Source: UBA7359 sp041689615 (GTDB lineage Bacteria > Pseudomonadota > Gammaproteobacteria > Eutrophobiales > Eutrophobiaceae). Taken from it: DNA of 64,000 nucleotides. The DNA is taken from assembly GCA_041689615.1 (NCBI GenBank), contig JBDNFW010000011.1, positions 24,090 through 88,089 on the forward strand, written 5' to 3'. Shown here in pieces: positions 53,781 to 63,120 of this stretch; the stretch's first letter is position 1; each line of letters begins with the position of its first letter. The notes beneath the pieces are model-generated. The model worked only from the letters and a program-made list of their open reading frames with translations, searched no databases and was not told where the DNA came from. Both the position numbers and the translations under genes were made by a program.

Positions 53781-54928
53781 AGCGCTGTATTTTGCACATT
53801 GGCCAATCCAAAACGGGAACCTCTGCAATTCAAGGATTTTTAAATTTAAATAAAAAAAAGCTGCAAAACAAGGGAATATTGTACCCTGGAGTTAAATTCC
53901 ATGGAGTGACACTTGATTTAATTAATCATAATTCTGTCGCTGATTCATTATCAGGTCTAAGAAGATATCCTGAAATTGAAGCTGACGAATATTTTAGACA
54001 GTTTTCCGAACAATTAATAAATGATGATTGTCAAACAATGGTGATAAGTGGTGAACATTTCTTTGGTGGAGAACCTCGTGTATGGGATGTGCAGTCAAAG
54101 GAAGAGTACATTGCGGTATATAGAGAAAAGTTACAAACTCTTCAATTATTTTTGCAGGAATATACACTTACGATAATAATATATTTAAGATCTCAGATAG
54201 AATGGATAGAGTCTGCAATAAGTCAAGTCATACGTTATGAAGGCTTGATTGGTAAAAAAATATATAAAGATGACAATCAATTTTTTGAATTAATGAAGCC
54301 GGTGCTTGATTATGAGAATCTATTAGATCAATGGTTTGATATTTTAAAACCAGAAAAACTTATTTGTATCCCGTACCAAAGAGATAGTCTTTATGGGAAC
54401 AGTTCTGTTAGTGACTTTATATGGCGACTCGGCATAAATGATGAATACCTGACTAGAAAGGCTATTTCTTATAAGGAACATGATTCTCTATCCAGAGAAT
54501 ATATAGAATTAAAAAAAGTACTCAATAAAGAACCTCTCAGTAAAACAGAAGAATGGCTGAGAATTTATTGTTTAAATAAGGCAAATGCTAAAAATAGCAA
54601 TGGTGAAAAATATAAAGTTTCGACTGAACTGCATCGAGAAATTCAAGAGTTTTATTTGAAAGAAAATATCAATATTACAGAAAAATATATTAAAGACGGG
54701 TTGTTTAGTATAAACATTACTGAAAACCATCATAATGCTGCATGCAGCAATGACATTAGTAACATTATAAAAGCTGCGAAATATTTTTATAAAGAATACT
54801 ATTCATTTTCAGCGATGATAAAGCGATTTGAGATATATATAAAAATATATTTACGAACTCATGCAAAATCACTTCACGCCATTTTATATAAAGTGAAAAC
54901 AATAATTATAAAAATCTATACCGTCTGA
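53777..54928 (+). CDS. Sulfotransferase-like protein
   Basis: 383 residues. HIGQSKTGTSAIQGFL at 7-22 matches the 5'-phosphosulfate loop (K-T-G-T-x-x-x) of sulfotransferases. TIIIYLRSQIEWIESAISQ near 132-150 matches the 3'-phosphate motif with Arg and Ser. These suggest PAPS-dependent transfer of sulfate to a hydroxyl or amine of the glycan. No PAPS synthesis genes are in view, and the last 100 residues match nothing I know. Coupled to the methyltransferase by an ATGA overlap. Confidence 0.75.
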   Translation: MKRCILHIGQSKTGTSAIQGFLNLNKKKLQNKGILYPGVKFHGVTLDLINHNSVADSLSGLRRYPEIEADEYFRQFSEQLINDDCQTMVISGEHFFGGEPRVWDVQSKEEYIAVYREKLQTLQLFLQEYTLTIIIYLRSQIEWIESAISQVIRYEGLIGKKIYKDDNQFFELMKPVLDYENLLDQWFDILKPEKLICIPYQRDSLYGNSSVSDFIWRLGINDEYLTRKAISYKEHDSLSREYIELKKVLNKEPLSKTEEWLRIYCLNKANAKNSNGEKYKVSTELHREIQEFYLKENINITEKYIKDGLFSINITENHHNAACSNDISNIIKAAKYFYKEYYSFSAMIKRFEIYIKIYLRTHAKSLHAILYKVKTIIIKIYTV

Positions 54929-54944
54929 GTTAAAAGTAAAAATT

Positions 54945-55898
54945 TTGTCAATTATTTCTATTTCAATTACTTCATATAATGCATGTGAAACTATCGAGGA
55001 TGCAATTAAATCGGCTATTAATCAAGAATGGCCGAATAAAGAAATCATCATATATGATGATTTTTCAACGGATGACACGGTGGAGATTCTAAAAAAGATT
55101 GAGAAGTTAGAGCCACAAATTAAGGTTTTATATGGAAAAGAAAATAAAGGTGTTGCTTATGCGCGAAATCAACTTATAAATCATGCAAAAGGAGAATTCA
55201 TAGCTTTCTTTGATGACGATGATATCAGCTTGCCTAATCGTATCCGTACTCAATATGAAGCAATTATCTCGGCTGAAAAAGAATTTAATTCAGATTTGAT
55301 TATATGTCATACCGCCCGCCAACAAATATATCCAAATGGTTATCAACAATATGAAGCTACCATAGGTAGTGATAGCAAGGAAATACCTTCAGGCAAAATG
55401 GTTGCCGATAGAATATTATATGGTCGTTTAAGTCCAGGAGTAATTGGGTCTTGTGCAACTTGTTCCCAGATGGGACGTAAATCATTGTATCAGGATTTAA
55501 ATGGTTTTGATGAATCCTTTAGAAGAATTGAGGATACAGAATTCAATGTTCGATTAGCTCTTGCTGGCACATATTTTGTTGGTATTGCGGAACCATTAGT
55601 AATACAAAATATGACTATGGCAGCACACAAAAATCTATTTGAAGTTATTGATTATCATGCATTACTTACCAGAAAGCATTCAGGTTATTTAAAAGAATGT
55701 GGTTGGCTCGGTTTCAATACAAAATGGCAAGCGGTACAAATGAGCTATATGAGTAAAAAGAAGATGTTTTTTTTATATTCAATCTTTATTATTTTTGTAT
55801 TATTTCCAGGGAAAACAATTACACGAATAAGATGGTCGTTGCCGGCGTTAAGAACACGACGTAACTTTAATAAATGGCACAATGGTGATTATGACTGA
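54945..55898 (+). CDS. Glycosyltransferase, GT2 family (GT-A fold)
   Basis: 317 residues, TTG start. SITSYNACETIEDAIKSAIN at 7-26 is the nucleotide-binding N-terminus. IIYDDFSTDDTVEIL follows, and FIAFFDDDDISLPNR carries the D-x-D-type metal site. It shares its layout and many positions (YPNGY, DDDD, ARNQ) with the next gene, suggesting an ancient tandem duplication. It overlaps that gene, so both are probably made together. Transfer is to the growing repeat unit. Confidence 0.9.
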   Translation: MSIISISITSYNACETIEDAIKSAINQEWPNKEIIIYDDFSTDDTVEILKKIEKLEPQIKVLYGKENKGVAYARNQLINHAKGEFIAFFDDDDISLPNRIRTQYEAIISAEKEFNSDLIICHTARQQIYPNGYQQYEATIGSDSKEIPSGKMVADRILYGRLSPGVIGSCATCSQMGRKSLYQDLNGFDESFRRIEDTEFNVRLALAGTYFVGIAEPLVIQNMTMAAHKNLFEVIDYHALLTRKHSGYLKECGWLGFNTKWQAVQMSYMSKKKMFFLYSIFIIFVLFPGKTITRIRWSLPALRTRRNFNKWHNGDYD

Positions 55899-56886
55899 AC
55901 ATAATAAAAAAAGTGATGTATTTTCGCTTATAACAGTTGGAATAACTTGCTTCAATGCAGAAAAAACGATTAAGCGAGCTATAAAAAGTGCTTTAAATCA
56001 AAGCTGGCCAAATATTGAAATAATCATTATCAATGACTGTTCGACAGACAATAGTTTGAAAGCTATCTCTAAATGTGTTGATAAGCATAGAAATCTAATA
56101 GTGATTAATCATGAAGTTAATAAAGGATGTGCCGCTTCACGCAATCGCATAACTCATGAATCTAAAGGTGAGTTTATAGCTTTTTTTGATGATGACGATT
56201 CTAGCCATGAAGATCGTCTTAAAACGCAGTATCAAAGGATATTGGAATATGAAAATAAATATCATGTAGATATGGTAGCGTGTTATTGCTCTGGTATTAG
56301 ATATTACCCAAACGGTTATAAAATGCCTTTTCGAGCTATTGGATCACAAACAATAATACCTAAAGGTTTGATGGTTGTAGATTATCTACTGATGTTCAAA
56401 AAAAGAAATGGTGTTTTTTATGGTGGTGGGACACCCGCCAACTCCATGATGGCACGACTCGACATTTTTAAGAAAGTAGGTGATTTTGATATAGTGTTAA
56501 AACGTCAGGAAGATGCTGATTTTGCAATTCGTTTGGCATTTATGGGCGGCCATTTTATAGGTACAGCAGAATTCTTAATAGAGCAGTATGCAACAATAAG
56601 TCATGACAAAACATCATTAATAGAATATGAATCATCATTAAATATTAATATTAAAAACAAAATTTATCTTGAAGGATGCGGGCTATATGATTATATGATG
56701 AAGTGGATAAAATTAAGACATTATTATCATAGTAATCGGATATTTAAAGCTCTTCCTGTAATATTTTACATGTTAATAAATCATCCTGTTAAATTTGCAG
56801 GGCATTTTTTTGTATCAGGCACAAAAAGAATGGCTCACGATATGAAAATAAATAAAATTTTTTTAAATGCCAATATTTTCTTCTAA
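55891..56886 (+). CDS. Glycosyltransferase, GT2 family (GT-A fold)
   Basis: 331 residues from ATG 55891. An earlier in-frame ATG at 55882 is possible, with longer overlap. GITCFNAEKTIKRAIKSALN, IIIINDCSTDNS and EFIAFFDDDDSSHEDR are the nucleotide- and metal-binding motifs. A hydrophobic C-terminal part (VIFYMLINHPVKF) may sit on the membrane. Paralogue of the preceding gene. Its last codons overlap the start of the polymerase-like gene by 20 nt. Confidence 0.9.
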   Translation: MTEHNKKSDVFSLITVGITCFNAEKTIKRAIKSALNQSWPNIEIIIINDCSTDNSLKAISKCVDKHRNLIVINHEVNKGCAASRNRITHESKGEFIAFFDDDDSSHEDRLKTQYQRILEYENKYHVDMVACYCSGIRYYPNGYKMPFRAIGSQTIIPKGLMVVDYLLMFKKRNGVFYGGGTPANSMMARLDIFKKVGDFDIVLKRQEDADFAIRLAFMGGHFIGTAEFLIEQYATISHDKTSLIEYESSLNINIKNKIYLEGCGLYDYMMKWIKLRHYYHSNRIFKALPVIFYMLINHPVKFAGHFFVSGTKRMAHDMKINKIFLNANIFF

Positions 56887-57940
56887 TATTATAAATATTT
56901 TAATTACTTGTTTGTTTGCTTACGGAGTTTCATTTGTTCCAAAGTATATTTTAATCAATCTATTTAAAATACTTTCAGTTTTAATATCAGTGCTTATTAT
57001 TTATTCATATATATTTAATATTGGAGATGTTGTATATATTTTTAAATATTATAAAAGAGCATTTTTTGTATTTGATGACGGCATTAATATTTCGTTAATA
57101 TTTCTATATTATATATTGTTGCTAAATAAAAATATTATTTACTCGCAAATAGCATTGATTGCATTTCTCATGGCTCTTGGGAAAATGGCAATAATATTAA
57201 TAATGATATGTTTAGCATTCTTGTTGATTAATAATAAAGACAATAGAAAAAAAATATTAATACGATTTTTGACGACATTTTTTATTGCAATATTATTTAT
57301 ATTTTCTTCTGGGAAATTAACATTTCATTTGTACGATAATGATTATGGGGGGGTCTTTCAGGCTCGTTCAATGATTGGTGGTGATTTGAAAAATAACCTA
57401 GGTTCATATAAGTATTCAGCGCCGGCGTATAATGATTGTGATGTGTGTTTTATTACAAGTCCATTTAGAATAAGGATGTTATCAATGATAGCTGGTGCAT
57501 GGATGACTGCGCAAGGAGGTTTTCCCAGAGAGCAAGCAGTAAGTTCACCAGAAGAATTTGCAGATTTAATTTATAATGCTAACCCGTATAACATCAATGA
57601 CAGATTAAATTTGACATATGATGACTGGTTGATTGTTAGTGGCGTTCATAATTCATATTTAGGCATAGGTTCTAGTTATGGGCCAATAGCCTTAGCAATG
57701 CTAGTGATATTTATTGCTTTTATAATTGTAATATCATGGAAGAATAAAAATGATTCTTATTTTTATAATGTATGTTTTTCATACTTTATTGTCATTACAA
57801 TATTTAATCAAAGCCAGCAGTACATACAAGCTTATAATCTGGAATTAATTGTGCTTTCTTTTTGTGGTTCTTATATCTTCAATAAAACATATAATTTATT
57901 GCCTGATATAGATCGTCATGACAATTGTAAAGCTTCATAA
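56867..57940 (+). CDS. wzy: Wzy-like O-antigen polymerase
   Basis: 357 residues dominated by about nine hydrophobic segments with a large extracytoplasmic loop at about 153-262. The loop ends VSGVHNSYLGIGSSYGPIAL, a pattern (H-N-x-x-L...G) shared with O-antigen polymerases and ligases. It polymerises flipped repeats at the periplasmic face. The length is short for the family (often 380-450), and the 20-nt overlap with the GT2 gene makes the first ATG uncertain. A G7 tract lies within the loop. Confidence 0.75.
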   Translation: MPIFSSNIINILITCLFAYGVSFVPKYILINLFKILSVLISVLIIYSYIFNIGDVVYIFKYYKRAFFVFDDGINISLIFLYYILLLNKNIIYSQIALIAFLMALGKMAIILIMICLAFLLINNKDNRKKILIRFLTTFFIAILFIFSSGKLTFHLYDNDYGGVFQARSMIGGDLKNNLGSYKYSAPAYNDCDVCFITSPFRIRMLSMIAGAWMTAQGGFPREQAVSSPEEFADLIYNANPYNINDRLNLTYDDWLIVSGVHNSYLGIGSSYGPIALAMLVIFIAFIIVISWKNKNDSYFYNVCFSYFIVITIFNQSQQYIQAYNLELIVLSFCGSYIFNKTYNLLPDIDRHDNCKAS

Positions 57941-57956
57941 CTTAATTATATAGTAT

Positions 57957-59072
57957 ATGCGAATTTTGTTTGTTTGTAGAAGTTTTCATGATATGGCAGG
58001 CGGCATAGAAAGAATGGCCATATGGATGATGAACGAATTAGATGCAAGAAATCATCAGATTGGTTTAATAACATGGGATCATGATGATGCGGTGTCACAT
58101 TATTTTCTATCAAAAAATATACTATGGAATAAGTTGAATATAGGTGATCCTGATTGTCAAGCAACATGGACAGAACGAATAAAACGTCAGCGTAAGATTA
58201 GACAGCTTACAAAAGAATTCAACCCTGATGTGATCATTGCTTTTCAAGTAGGTGCATTTTTAGCAGTAAGGCTTGCAATTATAGGCTGTAACTATCCTAT
58301 TGTTGCAGCTGAACGTAACTCTACTGATATGTATAAATATATTAGAAATGGATGTTTCCATAAACTTATAAGCAGTATTTTTTTAATATTTTCAACACGT
58401 ATCACAGTGCAATTACCTAGTTATGTTGGTAAATACCCATTATATTTAAGATCTAGAATATCGGTAATACCAAACCCTGCAATCTATTCTCAAGAGACAG
58501 AAAAATGTACTGAATCAAAGAAACGGCAAAAAATTATATTATGCTTAGGGCGACTTTCATATCAGAAAAATCATGAGTTTTTATTGAGCTCTTTTTCTTT
58601 AATATCATCAAAATATCCTGATTGGCGGCTGATTATTATTGGTGATGGTGAATGTCATGAAAAATTAATGACTTTGAAAAATAAGTTATTATTGGGTGAG
58701 CAATGTCAATTTTTAGGAAAGACTAAAAATGTATCAGAATGGTATAAGAAATCTTCTTTTCTTGTGCTGCCATCATTATGGGAAGGGTTTCCAAACGTTT
58801 TGTTGGAAGCATTTGCTCATAGTTTGCCTGCTATTGGATTTGAATCAACGTCAGGTGTTAATGAGTTAATTGTACATGGTCAAAATGGACTGTTATCTGT
58901 GAATAATGAAAAACAATTTGGAAAATCAATGGAACTATTAATTACGAATAATAAAATGAGGAACGACATGGGTATTGCTGCAACCCTAGATGCTAAAAAA
59001 TATGAAATAAATAACATATCAAATCAATGGGAAGAATTATTTTTGAAAATCGTAAAAAATAATATTAATTAG
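57957..59072 (+). CDS. Glycosyltransferase, GT4 family
   Basis: 371 residues. FVCRSFHDMAGGIERMAIWMMN is the N-terminal acceptor loop. CLGRLSYQKNHEFLLSSF and EGFPNVLLEAFAHSLPAIGF supply the donor-binding E-x7-E. The protein resembles GalNAc-type GT4 enzymes, but donor choice cannot be read. Two bases separate it from the next GT4 gene. Confidence 0.9.
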   Translation: MRILFVCRSFHDMAGGIERMAIWMMNELDARNHQIGLITWDHDDAVSHYFLSKNILWNKLNIGDPDCQATWTERIKRQRKIRQLTKEFNPDVIIAFQVGAFLAVRLAIIGCNYPIVAAERNSTDMYKYIRNGCFHKLISSIFLIFSTRITVQLPSYVGKYPLYLRSRISVIPNPAIYSQETEKCTESKKRQKIILCLGRLSYQKNHEFLLSSFSLISSKYPDWRLIIIGDGECHEKLMTLKNKLLLGEQCQFLGKTKNVSEWYKKSSFLVLPSLWEGFPNVLLEAFAHSLPAIGFESTSGVNELIVHGQNGLLSVNNEKQFGKSMELLITNNKMRNDMGIAATLDAKKYEINNISNQWEELFLKIVKNNIN

Positions 59073-59074
59073 TT

Positions 59075-60190
59075 ATGAAAATATTATTTGCAACTAAAGG
59101 ACTTGAAAAATCATCAGGTGGTTCAGAGAGGGTGTTTACTGAAATATGTAATGAAATTTATAAGGATAATAAAGACTTAAGTGTATTAACATTTGATAGG
59201 CCAGGATATGAGCCTTTTTATTCTCTGAATAGTTTAATAAAAAAGATTTCATTAAATCATGGGAGTGTTTTTAGACATGCATCAATTATCAGCTTTTTCA
59301 TAAGCATCTATTTAATAAGAAAAGTCCTTGTTAAGGATAAACCCGATGTAATAGTCGCATTCATGCACAGTATGTATGTACCCTTAGCACTAGCTTCTCT
59401 ATTTTTAGATATAAAAGTAATTGCAAGTGAACATGCAACTTTTGAGTATTATGATAAAAAGAAACTAGAGATTTGGTTAATAAGAATTGTTACACCTCTA
59501 TTATCAAAAATAGTATTTTTATCTGAAGAGATTATGGCTGCGTACCCTAAACCATTGCGGTCAAAAGGGTTTGTCATATCAAATCCTGTCAATAATGACT
59601 TTCAAGGGGGGGTGACAGAATCTGTCGGAAAAGAGAACATTATTTTGTCTGTTGGAACCTTTGACAATAATAAAAGACATGCTTTGTTAATAGATGCCTT
59701 TATGAGTATTTCGAAAGAATATTCTAGTTGGCGTTTGATAATTTTAGGTGATGGTCCACTACGAAATAATTTAATTAAATTTGTTAATGATAAATCGATG
59801 GGTGAAAGAATTTTGTTACCAGGAGTTGTCAAGAATGTTGAAGATTATTATGCTAAATCAAATATATTTGTATCGGCATCACTGCGAGAAAGTTTTGGTT
59901 TGGCTATTGCGGAAGCAATGCTTTTTGAATGTGCATTAATTTGTTTTTCAAGTTCATATGGTGCAAAAGAGCTCTTGCATGATGGTGAAAATGGATTGTT
60001 AATTAAAGAGTCTGCTAATGACGAAGGCAATAACTTGAACTTGTCAAAAGCACTAGAGAAATTAATCTGCGATCCTCAATTACGTGTTGAATATGGCAAG
60101 CAAGCTAAAAAATATATAATTAAGAATTATGAGACAAGTAAAATTGCAGAGAAATGGAAGGTGTTTCTAAAATTTAATGTTGAAATATAG
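59075..60190 (+). CDS. Glycosyltransferase, GT4 family
   Basis: 371 residues. ATKGLEKSSGGSERVFTEICNE, LSVGTFDNNKRHALLIDAF and ESFGLAIAEAMLFECALICF give the N-terminal loop and the E-x7-E stretch. Same length as the preceding GT4, and both probably belong to the assembly of one repeat. A G7 tract at 59606-59612 lies inside the gene and is the kind of site where slippage can switch genes, although it is short. Confidence 0.9.
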   Translation: MKILFATKGLEKSSGGSERVFTEICNEIYKDNKDLSVLTFDRPGYEPFYSLNSLIKKISLNHGSVFRHASIISFFISIYLIRKVLVKDKPDVIVAFMHSMYVPLALASLFLDIKVIASEHATFEYYDKKKLEIWLIRIVTPLLSKIVFLSEEIMAAYPKPLRSKGFVISNPVNNDFQGGVTESVGKENIILSVGTFDNNKRHALLIDAFMSISKEYSSWRLIILGDGPLRNNLIKFVNDKSMGERILLPGVVKNVEDYYAKSNIFVSASLRESFGLAIAEAMLFECALICFSSSYGAKELLHDGENGLLIKESANDEGNNLNLSKALEKLICDPQLRVEYGKQAKKYIIKNYETSKIAEKWKVFLKFNVEI

Positions 60191-60255
60191 ATGCATTATT
60201 TTATTGACTGTAAATTTACGCTTAAAAGTAAAATGCTTTCATATGTGAAATACAC

Positions 60256-62079
60256 ATGATTTATATTTTTAGCGATATTGTAAATGATTTTAGTCATATC
60301 ATTTCTATTACTATAGTTATATTCGCTCTTTTTATAAGTTATCAAAAGCGTTTTCTATTTATCTTCCCGAACTATTCTCTAATTATTTACTCCTGCCCAT
60401 TTGTCACAATTATTTTATTCATACTATCCGTTCTAGCTGTGTGGCATAGCGCAGATAGTAGTCACGTTGCCATTAGTGCTTTTCTTCCATGGAATGATGC
60501 AAATGGATATTTTCATTGCGCGCACAATTTTTTAGATAGAGGGGAAATTAGTGATTTTTGCCAGAGAAGACCAATTTATAGCCTTTTTCTTGCAAGTTTA
60601 CTGGGTTTAGCTGGCCGTGATTTGCAAATTGTATTAATTATTCAGGCTATATTACTTGGTAGTGCCGTTTATCTATTTTCTCGACAATTGGAACGTTCGT
60701 TAGGGATAGCTGCTGCATTAATAATTTTTTCATTTCTCTTTCTGTTTTCAGTCGAAACAAGTAATACCACCTTGACGGAAAATACTGGATTTCTTTTTGG
60801 ATTATTAGGACTAACGTATTTATGGAATGGAGCCAAAAGAAATAGCTTATTTTCAATTTCGGTAGGAACCTTGTTGTTAACGTTAGCACTCAATGCTAGA
60901 TCTGGAGCTTACTTTGTGCTTCCAGCTATCATAGTTTGGAGCATGTTGTTTATTTTAAATAAAAGACGCAAGAAAGCTATAACAGCTTTGATTGTTTTAT
61001 CTGCAATTTGTGCTGGATTTTTAGTTAACTCAGGTTTACTCATGGTTCTTGGTGGGGAACAAAAAATGAATAATGCAAATTTTTCCTATGTGATATATGG
61101 CGTGACAGCTGGAGGAAAAGGCTGGAGGCATGTCTATGAAGCTGAGCCTGAAATATTTTCTGAAGGCGGCGGTGAAGTTATTACTTCACAGAAAATATAT
61201 AAAGCTGCTTTAAATAATTTAATAGATAAACCTAATCTTTTTATCAGTGCTTATTATCTAGGGTTTAAAAATTATTTTGATAAAATCATACGTTTTGTAA
61301 GAGTTAAACCTTACAGAATAAGTGTGTTATGGATATTTTTTACGGTTCTATGGTTTGTTGGTTTGAGCACAGCAGTTCTCAATATTCGTCGTGATCGAGG
61401 TTATTCGCTTATTGCATTTTTGGCTATGGGGGTAATCCTGTCTGCACCCTTCATTACATTTGATGGTCGGAGTAGGATTTATGCTGCAACACTACCTATT
61501 GACTCTGTCATGATCGGGATAGGTTTTGTAACTATACGTAAATATTTTTCTCAACTTTATTTTTCCTCGTCTAGTTTTGAAGATCGTATACAACGTACAA
61601 ATCTATTTTGGATAAATATTTTTACAGCAATAATAGTAGTTATTCTGTTACCTGGACCATGGATTGTTAAATCATGGGCTGCTCTCCCCGCACTTCCTGA
61701 TGAACAATGTACCGATGAATTCGAATCAATAATTCTTCGTCCTGGTTTAGAATCTCCTATGTTGGGAATAATTGGTACAGAAAAAAATACTAACCTATAC
61801 CCGTTACGTGTTCCTTTAATTAACTTTAGAAAAGGACTAAATGATAGATCCATTTATTTATATAAAGAGTTTGCTGCCCTACCAGAAGAAACATATCTTT
61901 TGTGGGGTTATCAACGGTCTGAAAAGGAATATGGAAAGCAGTCAATGATAATTTGGCCAAACATGAAACAAATAATTGAAAAAGGTGACGTAGTACACTT
62001 GTGCGTTAAGTTGAATGCAAATGAGTATTTGCCTGGTTTTGCAAATGTTGAATCATCGAAAATACTTAAAAGGTATTAA
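60256..62079 (+). CDS. Polytopic membrane glycosyltransferase (GT-C fold, family 39/83-like)
   Basis: 607 residues, about 11 hydrophobic helices. The first extracytoplasmic loop contains AFLPWNDANGYFHCAHNFLDRGE, where an Asp (NDAN) is in the usual catalytic position, and RRPIYSLFLASLLGLAGRD follows. Those are the features of Arn/GT-39-like transferases that use polyprenyl-phosphate sugars on the outer face. It may add side-branch sugars after flipping. Function and donor are inferred from fold only. The start at ATG 60256 lacks a strong Shine-Dalgarno. Confidence 0.72.
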   Translation: MIYIFSDIVNDFSHIISITIVIFALFISYQKRFLFIFPNYSLIIYSCPFVTIILFILSVLAVWHSADSSHVAISAFLPWNDANGYFHCAHNFLDRGEISDFCQRRPIYSLFLASLLGLAGRDLQIVLIIQAILLGSAVYLFSRQLERSLGIAAALIIFSFLFLFSVETSNTTLTENTGFLFGLLGLTYLWNGAKRNSLFSISVGTLLLTLALNARSGAYFVLPAIIVWSMLFILNKRRKKAITALIVLSAICAGFLVNSGLLMVLGGEQKMNNANFSYVIYGVTAGGKGWRHVYEAEPEIFSEGGGEVITSQKIYKAALNNLIDKPNLFISAYYLGFKNYFDKIIRFVRVKPYRISVLWIFFTVLWFVGLSTAVLNIRRDRGYSLIAFLAMGVILSAPFITFDGRSRIYAATLPIDSVMIGIGFVTIRKYFSQLYFSSSSFEDRIQRTNLFWINIFTAIIVVILLPGPWIVKSWAALPALPDEQCTDEFESIILRPGLESPMLGIIGTEKNTNLYPLRVPLINFRKGLNDRSIYLYKEFAALPEETYLLWGYQRSEKEYGKQSMIIWPNMKQIIEKGDVVHLCVKLNANEYLPGFANVESSKILKRY

Positions 62080-62108
62080 TAGGTGAATATAAAAGGCATG
62101 GTGATTCT

Positions 62109-62954
62109 ATGAAGACAGCAAAAAAAATGCTGATTGCAAAAATAACCTATCGAATTATTAGTTTTATACATATTTTTATTGGTCGTAACGATATTGTTGA
62201 AGTAGTAAGGAGTAATTTACGTTGGGAACTAGATATTAGAGAAGGGATAGATCTTTCTATCTATATATTTGGTAGTTTTGAAAGAAGTACGGTTAAAACA
62301 TATCGTGAATTATTAAAACCAGGCCATGTCGTTTTAGATATAGGGGCTAATATTGGAGCCCATACACTGATTATGGCTGATATTGTTGGGCCTAACGGAA
62401 GTGTCATTGCGTTTGAGCCTACCGATTATGCATATCACAAATTAATTAAAAATATTGAGTTAAATTCAAAATTGAAAAATAATATTAATCCACAACAAAT
62501 AATGTTAACTAATGATAATGAATCAATAGTCGATGAGTTAATCTATTCAAGTTGGCCAGTTGATGGTAACAAAAACAAATTGCATCCAATTCATAAGGGT
62601 GAATATAAAACAACATCTAGTGCTATAGCTTGCACACTTGATAGCTTCTTAAAGAGTATAAATGTTAATAAAGTTGATTTTGTAAAAATCGACGTTGATG
62701 GTTATGAGTATGATATATTCTGTGGAGCGGAACATATATTGTCATCTATGAAACCCATCCTATGTTTTGAGTTAGCGCCCCATGTTATTAAGGAAAGAGG
62801 GAAGTCAGTTGAAATGCTAATAAATAAAATTACTTCATATGGTTATCAATTATACAGAGAAAGCAACTATAAAAAATTACCTAATAATGTAAATATACTT
62901 AAGAATTTTGTTGATGAAGAATCAAGTATAAATATAATTGCTGTGATTCAATAA
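62109..62954 (+). CDS. FkbM family methyltransferase
   Basis: 281 residues. VLDIGANIGAHTLIMADIVG (about 75-94), IAFEPTDYAYHKL and VDFVKIDVDGYEYDI match the FkbM methyltransferase motifs. It is the last gene of the locus; a strong terminator follows at 63,034. A related gene opens the block at 50,862. Confidence 0.86.
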   Translation: MKTAKKMLIAKITYRIISFIHIFIGRNDIVEVVRSNLRWELDIREGIDLSIYIFGSFERSTVKTYRELLKPGHVVLDIGANIGAHTLIMADIVGPNGSVIAFEPTDYAYHKLIKNIELNSKLKNNINPQQIMLTNDNESIVDELIYSSWPVDGNKNKLHPIHKGEYKTTSSAIACTLDSFLKSINVNKVDFVKIDVDGYEYDIFCGAEHILSSMKPILCFELAPHVIKERGKSVEMLINKITSYGYQLYRESNYKKLPNNVNILKNFVDEESSINIIAVIQ

Positions 62955-63033
62955 ATATTAATGTTTTTTTAGCAATGTGTCTGGTTATATAAAGGGAAAC
63001 TTAGCGCGAGATATTTTTTAAATTGAGTCTTAT

Positions 63034-63071
63034 AAAAAAGACCTTAAAGAAAACTCTCTAAGGTCTTTTTT
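63034..63071. terminator. Bidirectional intrinsic terminator
   Basis: The arms AAAAAAGACCTTA (63034-63046) and TAAGGTCTTTTTT (63059-63071) pair fully over 13 bp, with a 12-nt loop. It has a U-run on both strands, so it can end the glycan locus (+) and, on the - strand, lies right after the tRNA-Asn 3' end at 63,076. Confidence 0.85.
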
Positions 63072-63075
63072 GTTT

Positions 63076-63120
63076 TGGCTCCCCGGGACAGGCTCGAACT
63101 GCCGACCTAGTGATTAACAG
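63076..63120 (-). other. 3' half of tRNA-Asn(GUU) gene, probable integration-site remnant
   Basis: On the - strand the 45 bases read as anticodon loop CTGTTAA (anticodon GTT), 3' anticodon arm TCACT, variable AGGTC, T-stem GGCAG, TTCGAGC loop, T-stem CTGTC, acceptor CCGGGGA, discriminator G and encoded CCA. The layout is exactly that of positions 32-76 of a bacterial tRNA, with one G-U pair in the T-stem. The 5' half is missing: bases right of 63,120 cannot pair with the anticodon or acceptor arm. Tyrosine recombinases commonly use this segment of tRNA genes as att core, so this is probably one end of an integrated element or a scar. Confidence 0.75.
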
